From: Diplonema papillatum
Lineage: Eukaryota; Euglenozoa; Diplonemea; Diplonemida; Diplonemidae
Assembly (NCBI GenBank): GCA_030068145.1
Contig: JAPJBO010000052.1
Location: 310,001-374,000, forward strand
Direction: 5' to 3'
DNA: 64,000 nt
In this document: in pieces, positions 40,745 to 52,493 of the stretch
How positions within the stretch are numbered: position 1 is the first letter of the stretch
How the letters are laid out: each line of letters starts with the position of its first letter
Made by a program: the position numbers and the translations under genes
Notes under the pieces: model-generated
Database searches by the model: none
What the model was told of the DNA's origin: nothing
The model's input: only the letters and a program-made list of their open reading frames with translations

Positions 40745-41040
40745 GAGACCTTATCGATACCTTTTTTGCCCATTTCTGGGTTGCGCCCTTATCTCGACCT
40801 TTTTGGCCCGTTTTTGGGTTGCGCCCTTATCTCGACCTTTTTGAGATGCGCCCTTATCTCTACCTTTTTGAGCTGCGCCCTTATCTCTACCTTTTTGGCC
40901 CGTTTTTGGCTTGTTCCCTTATCTCGACCTTTTTTGGGGGTTGTTCCCTTATCTCGACCTTTTTTGAGGGTTGCGCCCTTATCTCGACCTTTTTTGGGGG
41001 TTGCGCCCTTATCTCTACCTTTTTTGGGATTGTGACCAAA
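40745..41040. repeat. GCGCCCTTATCTCGACCTTTTTGG minisatellite (left arm)
   Basis: About nine units, matched inverted by the GGTACCGATAAGGTCGCAAC array at 48543-48975. Confidence 0.9.
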
Positions 41041-41330
41041 TTTTCCCGAAATATTTTCAGGCCAAAAAAAAATCCGAAAATTTTCCAAAAAACTTCGAAA
41101 ATTTTTGGGCCAAAAAAAAAAATCCGAAAATTTCCGAAAATTTTTTGGGCCAAAAAAAAAAAATCCGAAAATTTCCGAAAATTTTTTGGGCCAAAAAAAA
41201 AAAAACCGAAAAAATTCCGAAAATTTTTTGGCCCAAAAAAAAATTCCGAAAAATTTTCCAAAAAATTTTTGGGCCAAAAAAAAAATCCGAAAAATTTCCG
41301 AAAATTTTTGGGCCAAAAAAAAAACCGAAA
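41041..41330. repeat. GGGCCAAAAAAAAATCCGAAAATTT repeats
   Basis: Seven units of about 38-45 bases, each alternating A-runs, CCGAAAATTTTCC and TTTTTGGGCC. Confidence 0.9.
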
Positions 41331-41334
41331 CCAC

Positions 41335-44300
41335 CCAATCCAACTATGTACACATGAAACAGAGATCTTACGATTCAGCGAAAAAGCGAGCAAAAAAGAG
41401 TGTTTACAAACCCTGGAGGAAGTCGGGAAAAACAGTCGGCGAAAAACTTGGAAAAAAGACGGGAAAAAGACCTTCAAGTGCTCCAAGGCCAGACGATTGT
41501 AGTGTTGCAAACGAATCACAGACTTTGTACACACGAAACAGAGATCTTATGAATCAACGAAAAGCGAGCGAAAAAGAGCGTGGAAAAGTCGGAGACAGTC
41601 GGCGAAAAACTTGGAAAAAAGACGGGAAAATACGACCTTGAAGTGCTCCAAGATCAGACGACTGCATAGTGTTGCAAACGAATCGCAAACACGCTGAAGT
41701 TGGGACCCCCACACACTGAAATCAAGTGCTCCTAGGCAGACGAACTGTTAGTGTTGCGAACGAATCGCAAACACGCTGAGATCGGGACCCCACACACTGA
41801 AATCGACTGAGAACAACCTGAGCGATCTCTCTTGATAAAAGATTCAAGCGCCGAAGGCGCAACCACCCAATCCAACTATGTACACACGAAACAGAGATCT
41901 TATGAATCAACGAAAAGCGAGCGAAAAAGAGCGTGTAAAACCCGGTAAAAGACGGAAAGACAGTCGGCGAAAAACTAGGAAAAAGACGGGAAAATACGAC
42001 CTTCAAGTGCTCCAAGGCCAGACGACTGTATAGTGTTGCAAACGAATCGCAAACACGCTGAAGTTGGGACTCCCACACACTGAAATCAAGTGCTCCTAGG
42101 CAGACGAACTGTTAGTGTTGCGAACGAATCGCAAACACGCTGAGATCGGGACCCCACACACTGAAATCGACTGAGAAGAACCTGAGCGATCTCTCTTAAT
42201 AAAAGATTCAAGCGCCGAAGGCGCAAGCACCCAATCTGACTTTGTACACACGAAACAGAGATCTTATGAATCAACGAAAAGCGAGCGAAAAAGAGCGTGT
42301 AAAACCCGGGAAAAGTCGGAAAGACAGTCGGCGAAAAACTTGGAAAAAAGACGGGAAAATACGACCTTCAAGTGCTCCAAGGCCAGACGACTGCATAGTG
42401 TTGCAAACGAATCGTAAACACGCTGAAGTTGGGACCCCCACACACTGAAATCAAGTGCTCCTAGGCAGACGAACTGTTAGTGTTGCGAACGAATCGCAAA
42501 CACGCTGAGATCGGGACCCCACACACTGAAATCGACTGAGAACAACCTGAGCGATCTCTCTTGATAAAAGATTCAAGCGCCGAAGGCGCAACCACCCAAT
42601 CCAACTATGTACACACGAAACAGAGATCTTATGAATCAACGAAAAGCGAGCGAAAAAGAGCGTGTAAAACCCGGTAAAAGACGGAAAGACAGTCGGCGAA
42701 AAACTAGGAAAAAGACGGGAAAATACGACCTTCAAGTGCTCCAAGGCCAGACGACTGTATAGTGTTGCAAACGAATCGCAAACGACCCCCACACACTGAA
42801 ATCAAGTGCTCCTAGGCAGACGAACTGTTAGTGTTGCGAACGAATCGCAAACACGCTGAGATCGGGACCCCACACACTGAAATCGACTGAGAACAACCTG
42901 AGCGATCTCTCTTAATAAAAGATTCAAGCGCCGAAGGCGCAAGCACCCAATCTGACTTTGTACACACGAAACAGAGATCTTATGAATCAACGAAAAGCGA
43001 GCGAAAAAGAGCGTGAAAAACCCGGGAAAAGTCGGAAAGACAGTCGGCGAAAAACTTGGAAAAAAGACGGGAAAATACGACCTTCAAGTGCTCCAAGATC
43101 AGACGACTGCATAGTGTTGCAAACGAATCGCAAACACGCTGAAGTTGGGACTCCCACACACTGAAATCAAGTGCTCCTAGGCAGACGAACTGTTAGTGTT
43201 GCGAACGAATCGCAAACACGCTGAGATCGGGACCCCACACACTGAAATCGACTGAGAACAACCTGAGCGATCTCTCTTGATAAAAGATTCAAGCGCCGAA
43301 GGCGCAACCACCCAATCCAACTATGTACACACGAAACAGAGATCTTATGAATCAACGAAAAGCGAGCGAAAAAGAGCGTGTAAAACCCGGTAAAAGACGG
43401 AAAGACAGTCGGCGAAAAACTAGGAAAAAGACGGGAAAATACGACCTTCAAGTGCTCCAAGGCCAGACGACTGTATAGTGTTGCAAACGAATCGCAAACG
43501 ACCCCCACACACTGAAATCAAGTGCTCCTAGGCAGACGAACTGTTAGTGTTGCGAACGAATCGCAAACACGCTGAGATCGGGACCCCACACACTGAAATC
43601 GACTGAGAACAACCTGAGCGATCTCTCTTGATAAAAGATTCAAGCACCGAAGGCGCAACCACCCAATCCAACTATGTACACACGAAACAGAGATCTTATG
43701 AATCAACGAAAAGCGAGCGAAAAAGAGCGTGTAAAACCCGGGAAAAGTCGGAAAGACAGTCGGCGAAAAACTAGGAAAAAGACGGGAAAATACGACCTTC
43801 AAGTGCTCCAAGGCCAGACGACTGTATAGTGTTGCAAACGAATCGCAAACGACCCCCACACACTGCAATCAAGTGCTCCTAGGCAGACGAACTGTTAGTG
43901 TTGCGAACGAATCGCAAACACGCTGAGATCGGGACCCCACACACTGAAATCGACTGAGAACAACCTGAGCGATCTCTCTTGATAAAAGATTCAAGCGCCG
44001 AAGGCGCAACCACCCAATCCAACTATGTACACACGAAACAGAGATCTTATGAATCAACGAAAAGCGAGCGAAAAAGAGCGTGTAAAACCCGGGAAAAGTC
44101 GGAAAGACAGTCGGCGAAAAACTAGGAAAAAGACGGGAAAATACGACCTTCAAGTGCTCCAAGGCCAGACGACTGTATAGTGTTGCAGACGAATCGCAAA
44201 CACGCTGAAGTTGGGACTCCCACACACTGAAATCAAGTGCTCCTAGGCAGACGAACTGTTAGTGTCGCGAACGAATCGCAAACACGCTGAGATCGGGACC

Positions 44301-45110
44301 CCACACACTGAAATCGACTGAGAAGAACCTGAGCGATCTCTCTTAATAAAAGATTCAAGCGCCGAAGGCGCAAGCACCCAATCTGACTTTGTACACACGA
44401 AACAGAGATCTTATGAATCAACGAAAAGCGAGCGAAAAAGAGCGTGAAAAACCCGGGAAAAGTCGGAAAGACAGTCGGCGAAAAACTTGGAAAAAAGACG
44501 GGAAAATACGACCTTCAAGTGCTCCAAGGCCAGACGACTGCATAGTGTTGCAAACGAATCGCAAACACGCTGAAGTTGGGACCCCCACACACTGAAATCA
44601 AGTGCTCCTAGGCAGACGAACTGTTAGTGTTGCGAACGAATCGCAAACACGCTGAGATCGGGACCCCACACTGAAATCGACTGAGAACAACCTGAGCGAT
44701 CTCTCTTGATAAAAGATTCAAGCGCCGAAGGCGCAACCACCCAATCCAACTATGTACACACGAAACAGAGATCTTATGAATCAACGAAAAGCGAGCGAAA
44801 AAGAGCGTGTAAAACCCGGTAAAAGACGGAAAGACAGTCGGCGAAAAACTAGGAAAAAGACGGGAAAATACGACCTTCAAGTGCTCCAAGGCCAGACGAC
44901 TGTATAGTGTTGCAAACGAATCGCAAACACGCTGAAGTTGGGACCCCCACACACTGAAATCAAGTGCTCCTAGGCAGACGAACTGTTAGTGTTGCGAACG
45001 AATCGCAAACACGCTGAGATCGGGACCCCACACACTGAAATCGACTGAGAAGAACCTGAGCGATCTCTCTTGATAAAAGATTCAAGCGCCGAAGGCGCAA
45101 CCACCCAATC
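41335..45110 (+). repeat. 350-365-bp satellite, ten units, left arm
   Basis: The landmark GTACACACGAAACAGAGATC recurs near 41525 (after a partial first unit), 41880, 42244, 42607, 42960, 43324, 43675, 44031, 44392 and 44755. Each unit contains an internal 83-bp tandem duplication (AAGTGCTCC...CACACACTGAAATC twice). ORFs of 60-118 codons inside it are repeat artefacts. Confidence 0.93.
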
Positions 45111-45700
45111 CGACCTCCACACTGAACAGCGATCTCACAAGTGCTTTGCTGCTGGAGACCGAATGGATGTTGGGCAAGCACTGATGCGGTGCCCGAGTAT
45201 CCGCAAGACGTATTGTTCAGCGGGAGTTGAGAGTCTCTGCCAAGGTGCTAGCCGCCGCCGTGGGCCAAGCGATCAAAAAGAACCAGCGACACAACCTGTT
45301 AACACTCGCAGGCGGTCGCACCCACCAGCCAGAACGCCCCCGGCTGCGCCATCATCGACGCAATCATCATCGTTTACGACAAGGCCGCGTCGTTGTAGGC
45401 GCACGGCACCAACAACGTAATGATTCTCTCTCTGATGACAGCCACACATATAGGTGGATGGGGAGACAAAGAAATACATAGTTACTTACTTTCCACACTT
45501 TTGTTCTTGTTGCGCAGCCAGCTACGATGAAGCAGGACAAACCGGATTTGTAGGCTACAAGTGCTGTTCCAATCCATTCGCTTGGAGGATGGTAAACCAA
45601 CCCCAACTCCACCACACAGGAATGTTAACAGAGAAAACACCACATCGCAAACAGCGCTGGCGAAGGAGTCTTGTGGCAGATACAGGTACTATTTTGACTT
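45111..45700 (+). other. Unique centre of the inverted element, possibly captured coding sequence
   Basis: This is the turning point of the large inverted structure. One plus frame (about 45227-45481) reads VSAKVLAAAVGQAIKKNQRH and a His/Arg-rich stretch without a proper ATG. Another (45500-45690) contains GYKCCSNPFAWRM and ends at a GT (AGATACAGGTAC). The latter segment recurs at 46636-46805 and 47890-48016. No family recognised. It may be exon fragments picked up by the element. Confidence 0.35.
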
Positions 45701-46630
45701 CTTCCGGTTTTTCACGCTCTTTTTCGCTCGCTTTTCGTTGATTCATAAGATCTCTGTTTCGTGTGTACAAAGTCGGTTTCGGTGGTTGCGCCTTCGGCGC
45801 TTGAATCTTTTATTAAGAGAGATCGCTCAGGTTGTTCCCAGTCGATTTCAGTGTGTGGGGTCTCAATTTCAGTGAGTTTGCGATTCGTTCGCAACACTAA
45901 CAGTTCGTCTGCCTAGGAGCACTTGATTTCAGTGTGTGGGAGTCCCAACTTCAGCGTGTTTGCGATTCGTTTGCAACACTACAATCGTCTGGCCTTGGAG
46001 CACTTGAAGGTCGTACTTTCCCCCGACGGGGTTTCCGACTTGTTCCGGTTTTACAGGCTACTTTTTGCTCGCTTTTCGTTGATTCATAAAATCTCTGTTT
46101 CGTGTGTACAAAGTCGGATTGGGTGGTTGCGCCTTCGGCGCTTCAATGTTTTATTAAGAGAGATCGCTCAGGTTGCTCTCAGTCGATTTCAGTGTGTGGG
46201 GTCTCAGTTTCAGTGAGTTTGCGATTCGTTCGCAAAACTATACAGTCGTCTGGCCTTGGAGCACTTGAAGGTCGTACTTTCCCCGACGGGGTTTCCGACT
46301 TGTTCCGGTTTTACAGGCTACTTTTTGCTCGCTTTTCGTTGATTCATAAGATCTCTGTTTCGATCCGACTTTGTACACAAAGTCGGATTGGGTGCTTGCG
46401 CCTTCGGCGCTAGAATCTTTTATTAAGAGAGATCGCTCAGGTTGTTCTCAGTCGATTTCAGTGTGTGGGGTCCCAATATCAGTTAGTTTGCGATTCGTTT
46501 GCAACACTAACAATTCGTCTGCCTAGGAGCACTTGATTTTAGTGTGTGGGGTGCCAACTTCAGCGTGTTTGTGATTCGTTTGCAACATTAAACTGTCGTC
46601 TGGCCTTGAAGCACTTGAAGGTCGTTTGAG
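45701..46630 (-). repeat. Inverted satellite units, right arm part 1
   Basis: Reverse-complement copies of the 350-bp unit (GATCTCTGTTTCGTGTGTAC landmarks at about 45750, 46092 and 46347), more diverged than the left arm. Confidence 0.9.
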
Positions 46631-46930
46631 TGTCGGGGCAGCACAACCCTGATTCGTGGGCTACAAGCGGTGTTCGCATCCACTCGCTTGGAGGATGAAA
46701 CCCAACCCCCCTACATCACCACACAGGAATGTTGGAAGCAGAGAAGCCGCACCAGAAGCGGTATGGGAGTCATTGCCGATCTGTGGAAGGTTCAGGTACT
46801 TTTTGAAGTGCACTTTTCGCTGATACAATATGCAAGCACCATACAGGACATTGAAACAGCCTCGGAACCAGTTCTTGTTGGCTGATCAGTGGTATGCCGT
46901 AGCATCTTTTCGTGCACTTTCCCGCTGATT
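46631..46930 (+). other. Exon-like segment, second copy
   Basis: Shares GGGCTACAAG, CGCTTGGAGGATG, CATCACCACACAGGAA and GTATGGGAGTCATTGCCGATC with 47890-48060, and the first three themes with 45550-45690. It encodes GMGVIADLWKVQ before a GTAC. The role is unknown. Confidence 0.35.
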
Positions 46931-47889
46931 CCCTGTTGTCGTGTACAAAGTCGGATTGGGTGGTTGCGGCTTCGGCGCTTCAATCTTTTATTAAGAGAGA
47001 TCGCTCAGGTTGTTCCCAGTCGCTTTCAGTGTGTGGGGTCCCAATCTCAGTGTGTTTGCGATTCGTTCGCAACACTAACAGTTCGTCTGCCTAGGAGCAC
47101 TTGATTTCAGTGTGTGGGAGTCCCAACTTCAGCGCGTTTGCGATTCGTTTGCAACTATACAGTCGTCTGGCCTTGGAGCACTTGAAGGTCGTACTTTCCC
47201 CCGACGGGGTTTCCGACTTGTTCCGGTTTTACAGGCTACTTTTTGCTCACTTTTCGTTGATTCATAAGATCTCTGTTTCGTGTGTACAAAGTTGGATTGG
47301 GTGGTTGCGCCTTCGGCGCTTAAATATTTTATTAAGAGAGATCGCTCAGGTTGTTCTCAGTCGATTTCAGTGTGTGGGGTCCCAATCTCAGCGTGTTTGC
47401 GATTCGTTCGCAACACTAACAGTTCGTCTGCCTAGGAGCACTTGATTTCAGTGTGTGGGAGTCCCAACTTCAGCGTGTTTGCGATTCGTTTGCAACACTA
47501 TACAGTCGTCTGGCCTTGGAGCACCTGCATCTCGTGCTTTCCCCCGATGGGGTTTCCGACTTGTTCCGGTTTTACAAGCTACTTTTTGCTCGCTTTTCGT
47601 TGATTCATAAAATCTCTGTTTCGTGTGTACAAAGTTGGATTGGGTGGTTGCGCCTTCGGCGCTTAAATATTTTATTAAGAGAGATCGCTCAGGTTGTTCT
47701 CAGTCGATTTCAGTGTGTGGGGTCCCAATCTCAGCGTGTTTGCGATTCGTTCACAACACTAACAGTTCGTCTGCCTAGGAGCACTTGATTTCAGTGTGTG
47801 GGAGTCCCAACTTCAGCGTGTTTGCGATTCGTTTGCAACACTAAACAGTCGTCTGGCCTTGAAGCCCTTGAAGGTCGTTTAAGTGTCGG
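46931..47889 (-). repeat. Inverted satellite units, right arm part 2
   Basis: Three further reverse-oriented units of about 345 bases. Confidence 0.9.
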
Positions 47890-48450
47890 GGCAGCACAAC
47901 CCTGATTCGTGGGCTACAAGCGGTCCCCTACATCACCACACAGGAAAGTTGGAAGCAGAGAAGCCACCCCCAGAAGCGGTATGGGAGTCATTGCCGATCT
48001 GTGGAAGGTACAGGTACTTTTTGAAGTGCACTTTTCGCTGATACAATATGCAAAAACCATACAGGACATTGAAACGGCCTCGGAAACGTGCCGGCCTTAG
48101 TTCTTGTTGGCTAAACAGTGGTATGCTGTAGCATCTTTTCGTGCACTATCCCGCTGATTCGTTCGCAACACGAGCAGTTTAGGAGCACTTGATTGCAGTG
48201 TATACTTGAGCTCAGCGTGTTTGTGATCTGTTTGCAACACTTTAAAGTCGTCTGCCTCGGATCACTTCATTTCAGACTACGACTAGAGTATTGCTGCAAG
48301 TGCTCAAGTGCAAACTGCTACTATTACGGCCGTGAAGCGCACACCGGACACAAAGCAAGACGACCGCATGACACGACACGTGCAAAGAGTTCTAAGGTCG
48401 ATAGCGGCTTTGTGCAGTATCATCACAAGCACCTGGTCTTTTTTTAGAGT
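47890..48450 (+). other. Exon-like segment, third copy, and unique spacer
   Basis: 47890-48060 repeats the 46636-46870 segment. 48100-48450 holds degraded satellite pieces and no clear gene. Confidence 0.4.
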
Positions 48451-48542
48451 TGTCGTTTTCAGAGTTCTTTTTTTCCGACGTTTTTTCTCGACATTTTTTC
48501 ACCTTTCCCCCCCCAATTATTTTTCCGGAACTTTCTCCGAAA

Positions 48543-48975
48543 AAGGTACCGATAAGGTCGCAACCTCAAAAATAGGTACCGATAAGGTCGCAACCTCCAA
48601 AAGAGGTACCGATACCGTCGCACTCTCAAAAGGTACCGATAAGGTCGCACCTCGTCTTTTTTTCAGACTGCTTTTTTCTCGAAAAAAAAATTTTCCGTTT
48701 TTTCTTCTTCAAAAAGGTACCGATAAGGTCGCAACCCCAAAAAGGTACCGATAAGGTCGCAACCTCCAAAAGAGGTACCGACCAGGTCGCAACCTCCAAA
48801 AGAGGTACCGATAACGTCGCAACCTCCAAAAGAGGTACCGATAAGGTCGCAACCCCAAAAAGGTACCGATAAGGTCGCACCTCAAAAAGGTACCGATAAG
48901 GTCGCAACCCCCAAAAGGTACCGATAAGGTCGCAACCCAGAAATGGGCAAAAGAGGTACCGATAAGGTCTCATGC
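48543..48975. repeat. GGTACCGATAAGGTCGCAACC minisatellite (right arm)
   Basis: Twelve or so units of 24-27 bases, interrupted at 48655-48715 by an A/T-rich spacer. Inverted counterpart of 40745-41040. Confidence 0.93.
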
Positions 48976-49002
48976 GACGTTATCGGGACCGCTGCCTCCG
49001 GC

Positions 49003-49278
49003 AGCCCCAACTACACCTTTTCCGGCAGCCAACTACACCTTGTCCGGCAGCCAACTACACCTTGTCCGGCACCCAACTACACCTTGTCCGGCACCCAACT
49101 ACACCTTGTCCGGGAGCCCCAACTACACCTTGTCCGGCAGCCAACTACACCTTGTCCGGCAGCCAACTACACCTTGTCCGGCAGCCAACTACACCTTGTC
49201 CGGCAGCCCTAACTACACCTTGTCCGGCACCCAACTACACCTTGTCCGGCACCCAACTACACCTTGTCCGGCACCCAA
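49003..49278. repeat. CTACACCTTGTCCGG satellite, right block
   Basis: Thirteen units, same orientation as at 40480-40712. Confidence 0.95.
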
Positions 49279-49282
49279 CTAT

Positions 49283-49428
49283 CATGCAGGGTCAAAACCT
49301 TGTGTCTTTTTGGAAATGGCCTGCAGAGTTTGGAACAAACTCTGCAGTAATTTTTGATGATGTTGAGCAATTTTTTTTTTTTCCAGCGGGAGCGTTTTTG
49401 AAAAGACACAAGGTTTTGACCCTGCATG
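49283..49428. mobile_element. CATG-MITE copy, internally deleted (146 bp)
   Basis: CTAT at 49279-49282 and 49429-49432, made from the CAACTACACC satellite or its variant. Confidence 0.9.
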
Positions 49429-49432
49429 CTAT

Positions 49433-49558
49433 ACATGGTCACTCAACAGCTCAGTCCAATGGACTGTCCAGGCCTTGTGACCCTGGATGGCGTTTTCCCC
49501 ATGCAACCCCCCATGCCCTCTCCCAACTCACTGCGCTGGTTACAGCTGCTAAAAAAGG
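49433..49558. other. Short unique spacer
   Basis: No gene or repeat recognised between two MITE derivatives. Confidence 0.4.
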
Positions 49559-49559
49559 G

Positions 49560-49782
49560 AATGCAGGGTCAGAACCTTGTGTCTTTTTAAAACGATTGAT
49601 CACAATATCTTCGGATGGGCTAATAAATTAGAACAGCACACCAGATCAATCTCTGGGACAAAACAAAACGAACAAACTCTGCAGTAATTTTTGAGGAAGT
49701 TGAGCAAATTTTTTTTTTTCCCAAAATTTTTTTTGGGGTCCATCAGCCCCGTGGGAGCGTTTTAAAAAGACACACCCTCATG
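49560..49782. mobile_element. Degenerate CATG-MITE derivative with foreign interior
   Basis: Left end ATGCAGGGTCAGAACC and right half of the family are present, but 49594-49670 is unrelated sequence and the right terminus is decayed. Confidence 0.75.
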
Positions 49783-49783
49783 C

Positions 49784-50592
49784 TACACCTTGTCCGGGAG
49801 CGTCCAACTACACCTTGCCGGACAAGGTGTAGTTGGATGCTCCTGGACAAGGTGTAGTTGGACCAATCCAAAATAGCCAGGGGCCAACTACACCTTGTCC
49901 GGGGAGCCCCAACTACACCTTGTCGGACAAGGTGTAGTTGGACGCTCCCGGACAAGGTGTAGTTGGACCAATCCAAAATAGCCAGGGGCCAACTACACCT
50001 TGTCCGGCAGCCAACTACACTTTGTCTGACAAGGTGTAGCTGCCGGACAAGGTGTAGTTGGATGCTCCTGGAAAAGGTGTAGTTGGACCAATCCAAAATA
50101 GCCAGGGGCCAACTACACCTTGTCCGGGGAGCCCCAACTACACCTTGTCGGACAAGGTGTAGTTGGCTGCCGGACAAGGTGTAGTTGGACGCTCCCGGAC
50201 AAGGTGTAGTTGGACCAATCCAAAATAGCCAGGGGCCAACTACACCTTGTCCGGGGAGCCCCAACTACACCTTGTCGGACAAGGTGTAGTTGGCTGCCGG
50301 ACAAGGTGTAGTTGGACGCTCCCGGACAAGGTGTAGTTGGACCAATCCAAAATAGCCAGGGGCCAACTACACCTTGTCCGGCAGCCAACTACACTTTGTC
50401 TAACAAGGTGTAGTTGGCTGCCGGACAAGGTGTAGTTGGGGCTGCCGGACAAGGTGTAGTTGGACCAATCCAAAATAGCCACGGGCCAACTACACCTTGT
50501 CCGGCAGCCAACTACACTTTGTCTGACAAGGTGTAGTTGGCGGCCGGACAAGGTGTAGTTGGACCAATCCAAAATAGCCAGGGGCCAACTAC
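49784..50592. repeat. CTACACC satellite, hairpin higher-order block
   Basis: Units appear in alternating orientation around a 31-base spacer (ACCAATCCAAAATAGCCAGG), forming a higher-order period of roughly 115-130 bases repeated about six times. Confidence 0.93.
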
Positions 50593-50804
50593 CATGCAGG
50601 GTCAAAACCTTGTGTCTTTTTAAAACGCTTCCGCGGGGCCGATGGAGCCCTAAAAAAAATTTTGGAAAAAAAAAAATTTGCTCAACTTCCTCAAAAATTA
50701 CTGCAGAGTTTGTTCCAAACTTTCAAAATTCAAAAAACCCAATTTTTTTCCGGAATTTTTTTTTTTGCCGTTTTCAAAAAGACACAAGGTTTTGACCCTG
50801 CATG
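50593..50804. mobile_element. CATG-MITE copy (212 bp) inside the CTACACC satellite
   Basis: CTAC at 50589-50592 and 50805-50808, the duplicated piece of the satellite unit itself. Confidence 0.96.
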
Positions 50805-51087
50805 CTACACCTTGTCCGGCAGCCAACTACACTTTGTCTGACAAGGTGTAGTTGGCGGCCGGACAAGGTGTAGTTGGGGCTGCCGGACAAGGTGTAGTTG
50901 GACCAATCCAAAATAGCCAGGGGCCAACTACACCTTGTCCGGGAGCCCTAACTACACCTTGTCCGGCACCCAACTACACCTTGTCCGCCACCCAACTACA
51001 CCTTGTCCGGCAGCCCTAACTACACCTTGTCCGGCACCCAACTACACCTTGTCCGGCAGCCAACTACACCTTGTCCGGGAGCCCCAA
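50805..51087. repeat. CTACACC satellite, continued
   Basis: Same satellite after the MITE, ending where a truncated MITE begins. Confidence 0.93.
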
Positions 51088-51259
51088 CTTGGGCCGATGG
51101 AGCCCTAAAAAAAATTTTGGAAAAAAAAAAATTTGCTCAACTTCCTCAAAAATTACTGCAGAGTTTGTTCCAAACTTTTAAAATTCAAAAAACCCAATTT
51201 TCTTCCAGAATTTTTTTTTTTGCCATTTTCAAAAAGACACAAGGTTTTGACCCTGCATG
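51088..51259. mobile_element. CATG-MITE copy, left end lost
   Basis: Begins inside the family (GGGCCGATGGAGCCC) and keeps the right terminus at 51259, followed by GTAC. Confidence 0.85.
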
Positions 51260-51349
51260 GTACATGCGGAACGTGTGTCAAAATGTATCAATTGTTTCAA
51301 CTTTTTTTTGGGCCCGGTTTTTGGCGGTTTTGGGGTCTGGTTTTCTAGT

Positions 51350-51955
51350 CACGATGTCACGTGTGACGGACCGTGACGTCACGCGTGACGGGTGTGATGT
51401 CACGCGTGACGGACCGTGACGTCACGCGTGACGGGTGTGACGTCACGCGTGACGGACCGTGACGGACCGTGACGGACCGTGACGTCACGCGTGACGGGTG
51501 TGACGTCACGCGTGACGGGTGTGACGTCACGCGTGACGGACCGTGACGTCACGCGTGACGGGTGTGACGTCACGCGTGACGGACCGTGACGTCACGCGTG
51601 ACGGACCGTGACGTCATGCGTGACGGACTGTGACGTCACGCGTGATGGGTGTGACGTCACGCGTGACGGACCGTGACGTCACGCGTGACGGGCGTGACGT
51701 CACGCGTGACGGACCGTGACGTCACGCGTGACGGGTGTGACGTCACGCGTGACGGGTGTGACGTCACGCGTGACGGGTGTGACGTCACGCGTGACGGACC
51801 GTGACGTCACGCGTGACGGGTGTGACGTCACGCGTGACAGACCGTGACATCACGCGTGACAGACCGTGACGTCACGCGTGACGGGTGTGACGTCACGCGT
51901 GACGTCACGCCCGTCACGCGTGACGGGCGTGACGTCACGTGTGACGGGTAGGACA
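51350..51955. repeat. Satellite GTGACGTCACGCGTGACGG
   Basis: About 23-base units (GACGTCACGCGTGACGGACC / GGGTGTGACGTCACGCGTG) with strong self-complementarity. Confidence 0.95.
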
Positions 51956-51994
51956 CGGGTGACACAAAATAGTTGTCGCGGAGAAGCCCCCCCC

Positions 51995-52173
51995 CAAGAA
52001 CAATTCTCGGCGAAAAAAAAAATTGCTCAACTTTTTCACAAAGCACCACAGTATTTGTTCCAGATTTTTTTTGGAAAAAAAACCCAAAATTTTTTGGAAA
52101 TTTTTTGGTGCCAAATTTTTTTCGAATGAAATCCTTAGTAAACCAAAAAGACACAAAGTTTTGACCCTGCATG
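51995..52173. mobile_element. Diverged CATG-MITE relative, right end intact
   Basis: Ends AAAAAGACACAAAGTTTTGA then CCCTGCATG. The interior (TTGCTCAACTTTTTCACAAA, TTTGTTCCAG) is recognisable but much changed, suggesting an older subfamily. Confidence 0.65.
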
Positions 52174-52291
52174 TTAAAGAACCCGCCCTCCCTCCCCCTG
52201 CGACCTTGTTGTTCGCAAGGCTTTCTCGTTATTCCAGTCTGACCAGTTCTTTTGGCGTGAAGAAAAAGAGTCAAGAGGAAAGGTGAAGTAC

Positions 52292-52493
52292 CATGCAGGG
52301 TCAGAACCTTGTGTCTTTTTGGAAAAATGGCCAAAATTTTATTTCCAGAGAAAAAATGGGTTTTTTGAATTTTAAAATTTTGGAACAAACTCTGCGGATG
52401 TTGAGCAAATTTTTTTTTTGCCAAATTTTTTTTTTGGGGTCCATCGGCCCCGCGGGAGCGTTTTAAAAAGACACAAGGTTCTGACCCTGCATG
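52292..52493. mobile_element. CATG-MITE copy (202 bp) in gene copy II
   Basis: GTAC at 52288-52291 and 52494-52497. Gene copy I carries the uninterrupted site with a single GTAC at 30772-30775. Confidence 0.97.

Larger units (their letters stand above)
40718..48997. mobile_element. 8.28-kb inverted-repeat element inserted in the CTACACC satellite
   Basis: The ends are inverted copies: 40725-40790 (GCGGTCCCGATA, CATGAGACCTTATCG, TTTTGCCCATTTCTGGGTTG) matches the reverse complement of 48930-48992. The satellite runs in the same orientation on both sides, and CCGGC occurs at 40713-40717 and 48998-49002, consistent with a 5-bp target duplication in register. Inside, the left arm has TTATCTCGACC repeats, AAAATTTCCG repeats and ten 350-365-bp units; the right arm has diverged inverted counterparts. 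Unique segments lie at 45115-45700, 46630-46930, 47890-48100 and 48100-48450. No transposase is recognised. The size and layout recall foldback elements, but a satellite rearrangement is possible. Confidence 0.6.

Noticed and set aside
41335..45110. Series of 62-118 codon ORFs repeated many times
   Set aside because: Frames through the 350-bp satellite; no start context, and they differ only as the satellite does.
40713..49002. Polinton/Maverick or other viral-like element
   Set aside because: No integrase, polymerase B, ATPase or capsid sequence in the 8.28-kb structure.
49003..49357. TTPCPAPNYTLSG repeat ORFs
   Set aside because: Satellite CTACACCTTGTCCGG read in frame.
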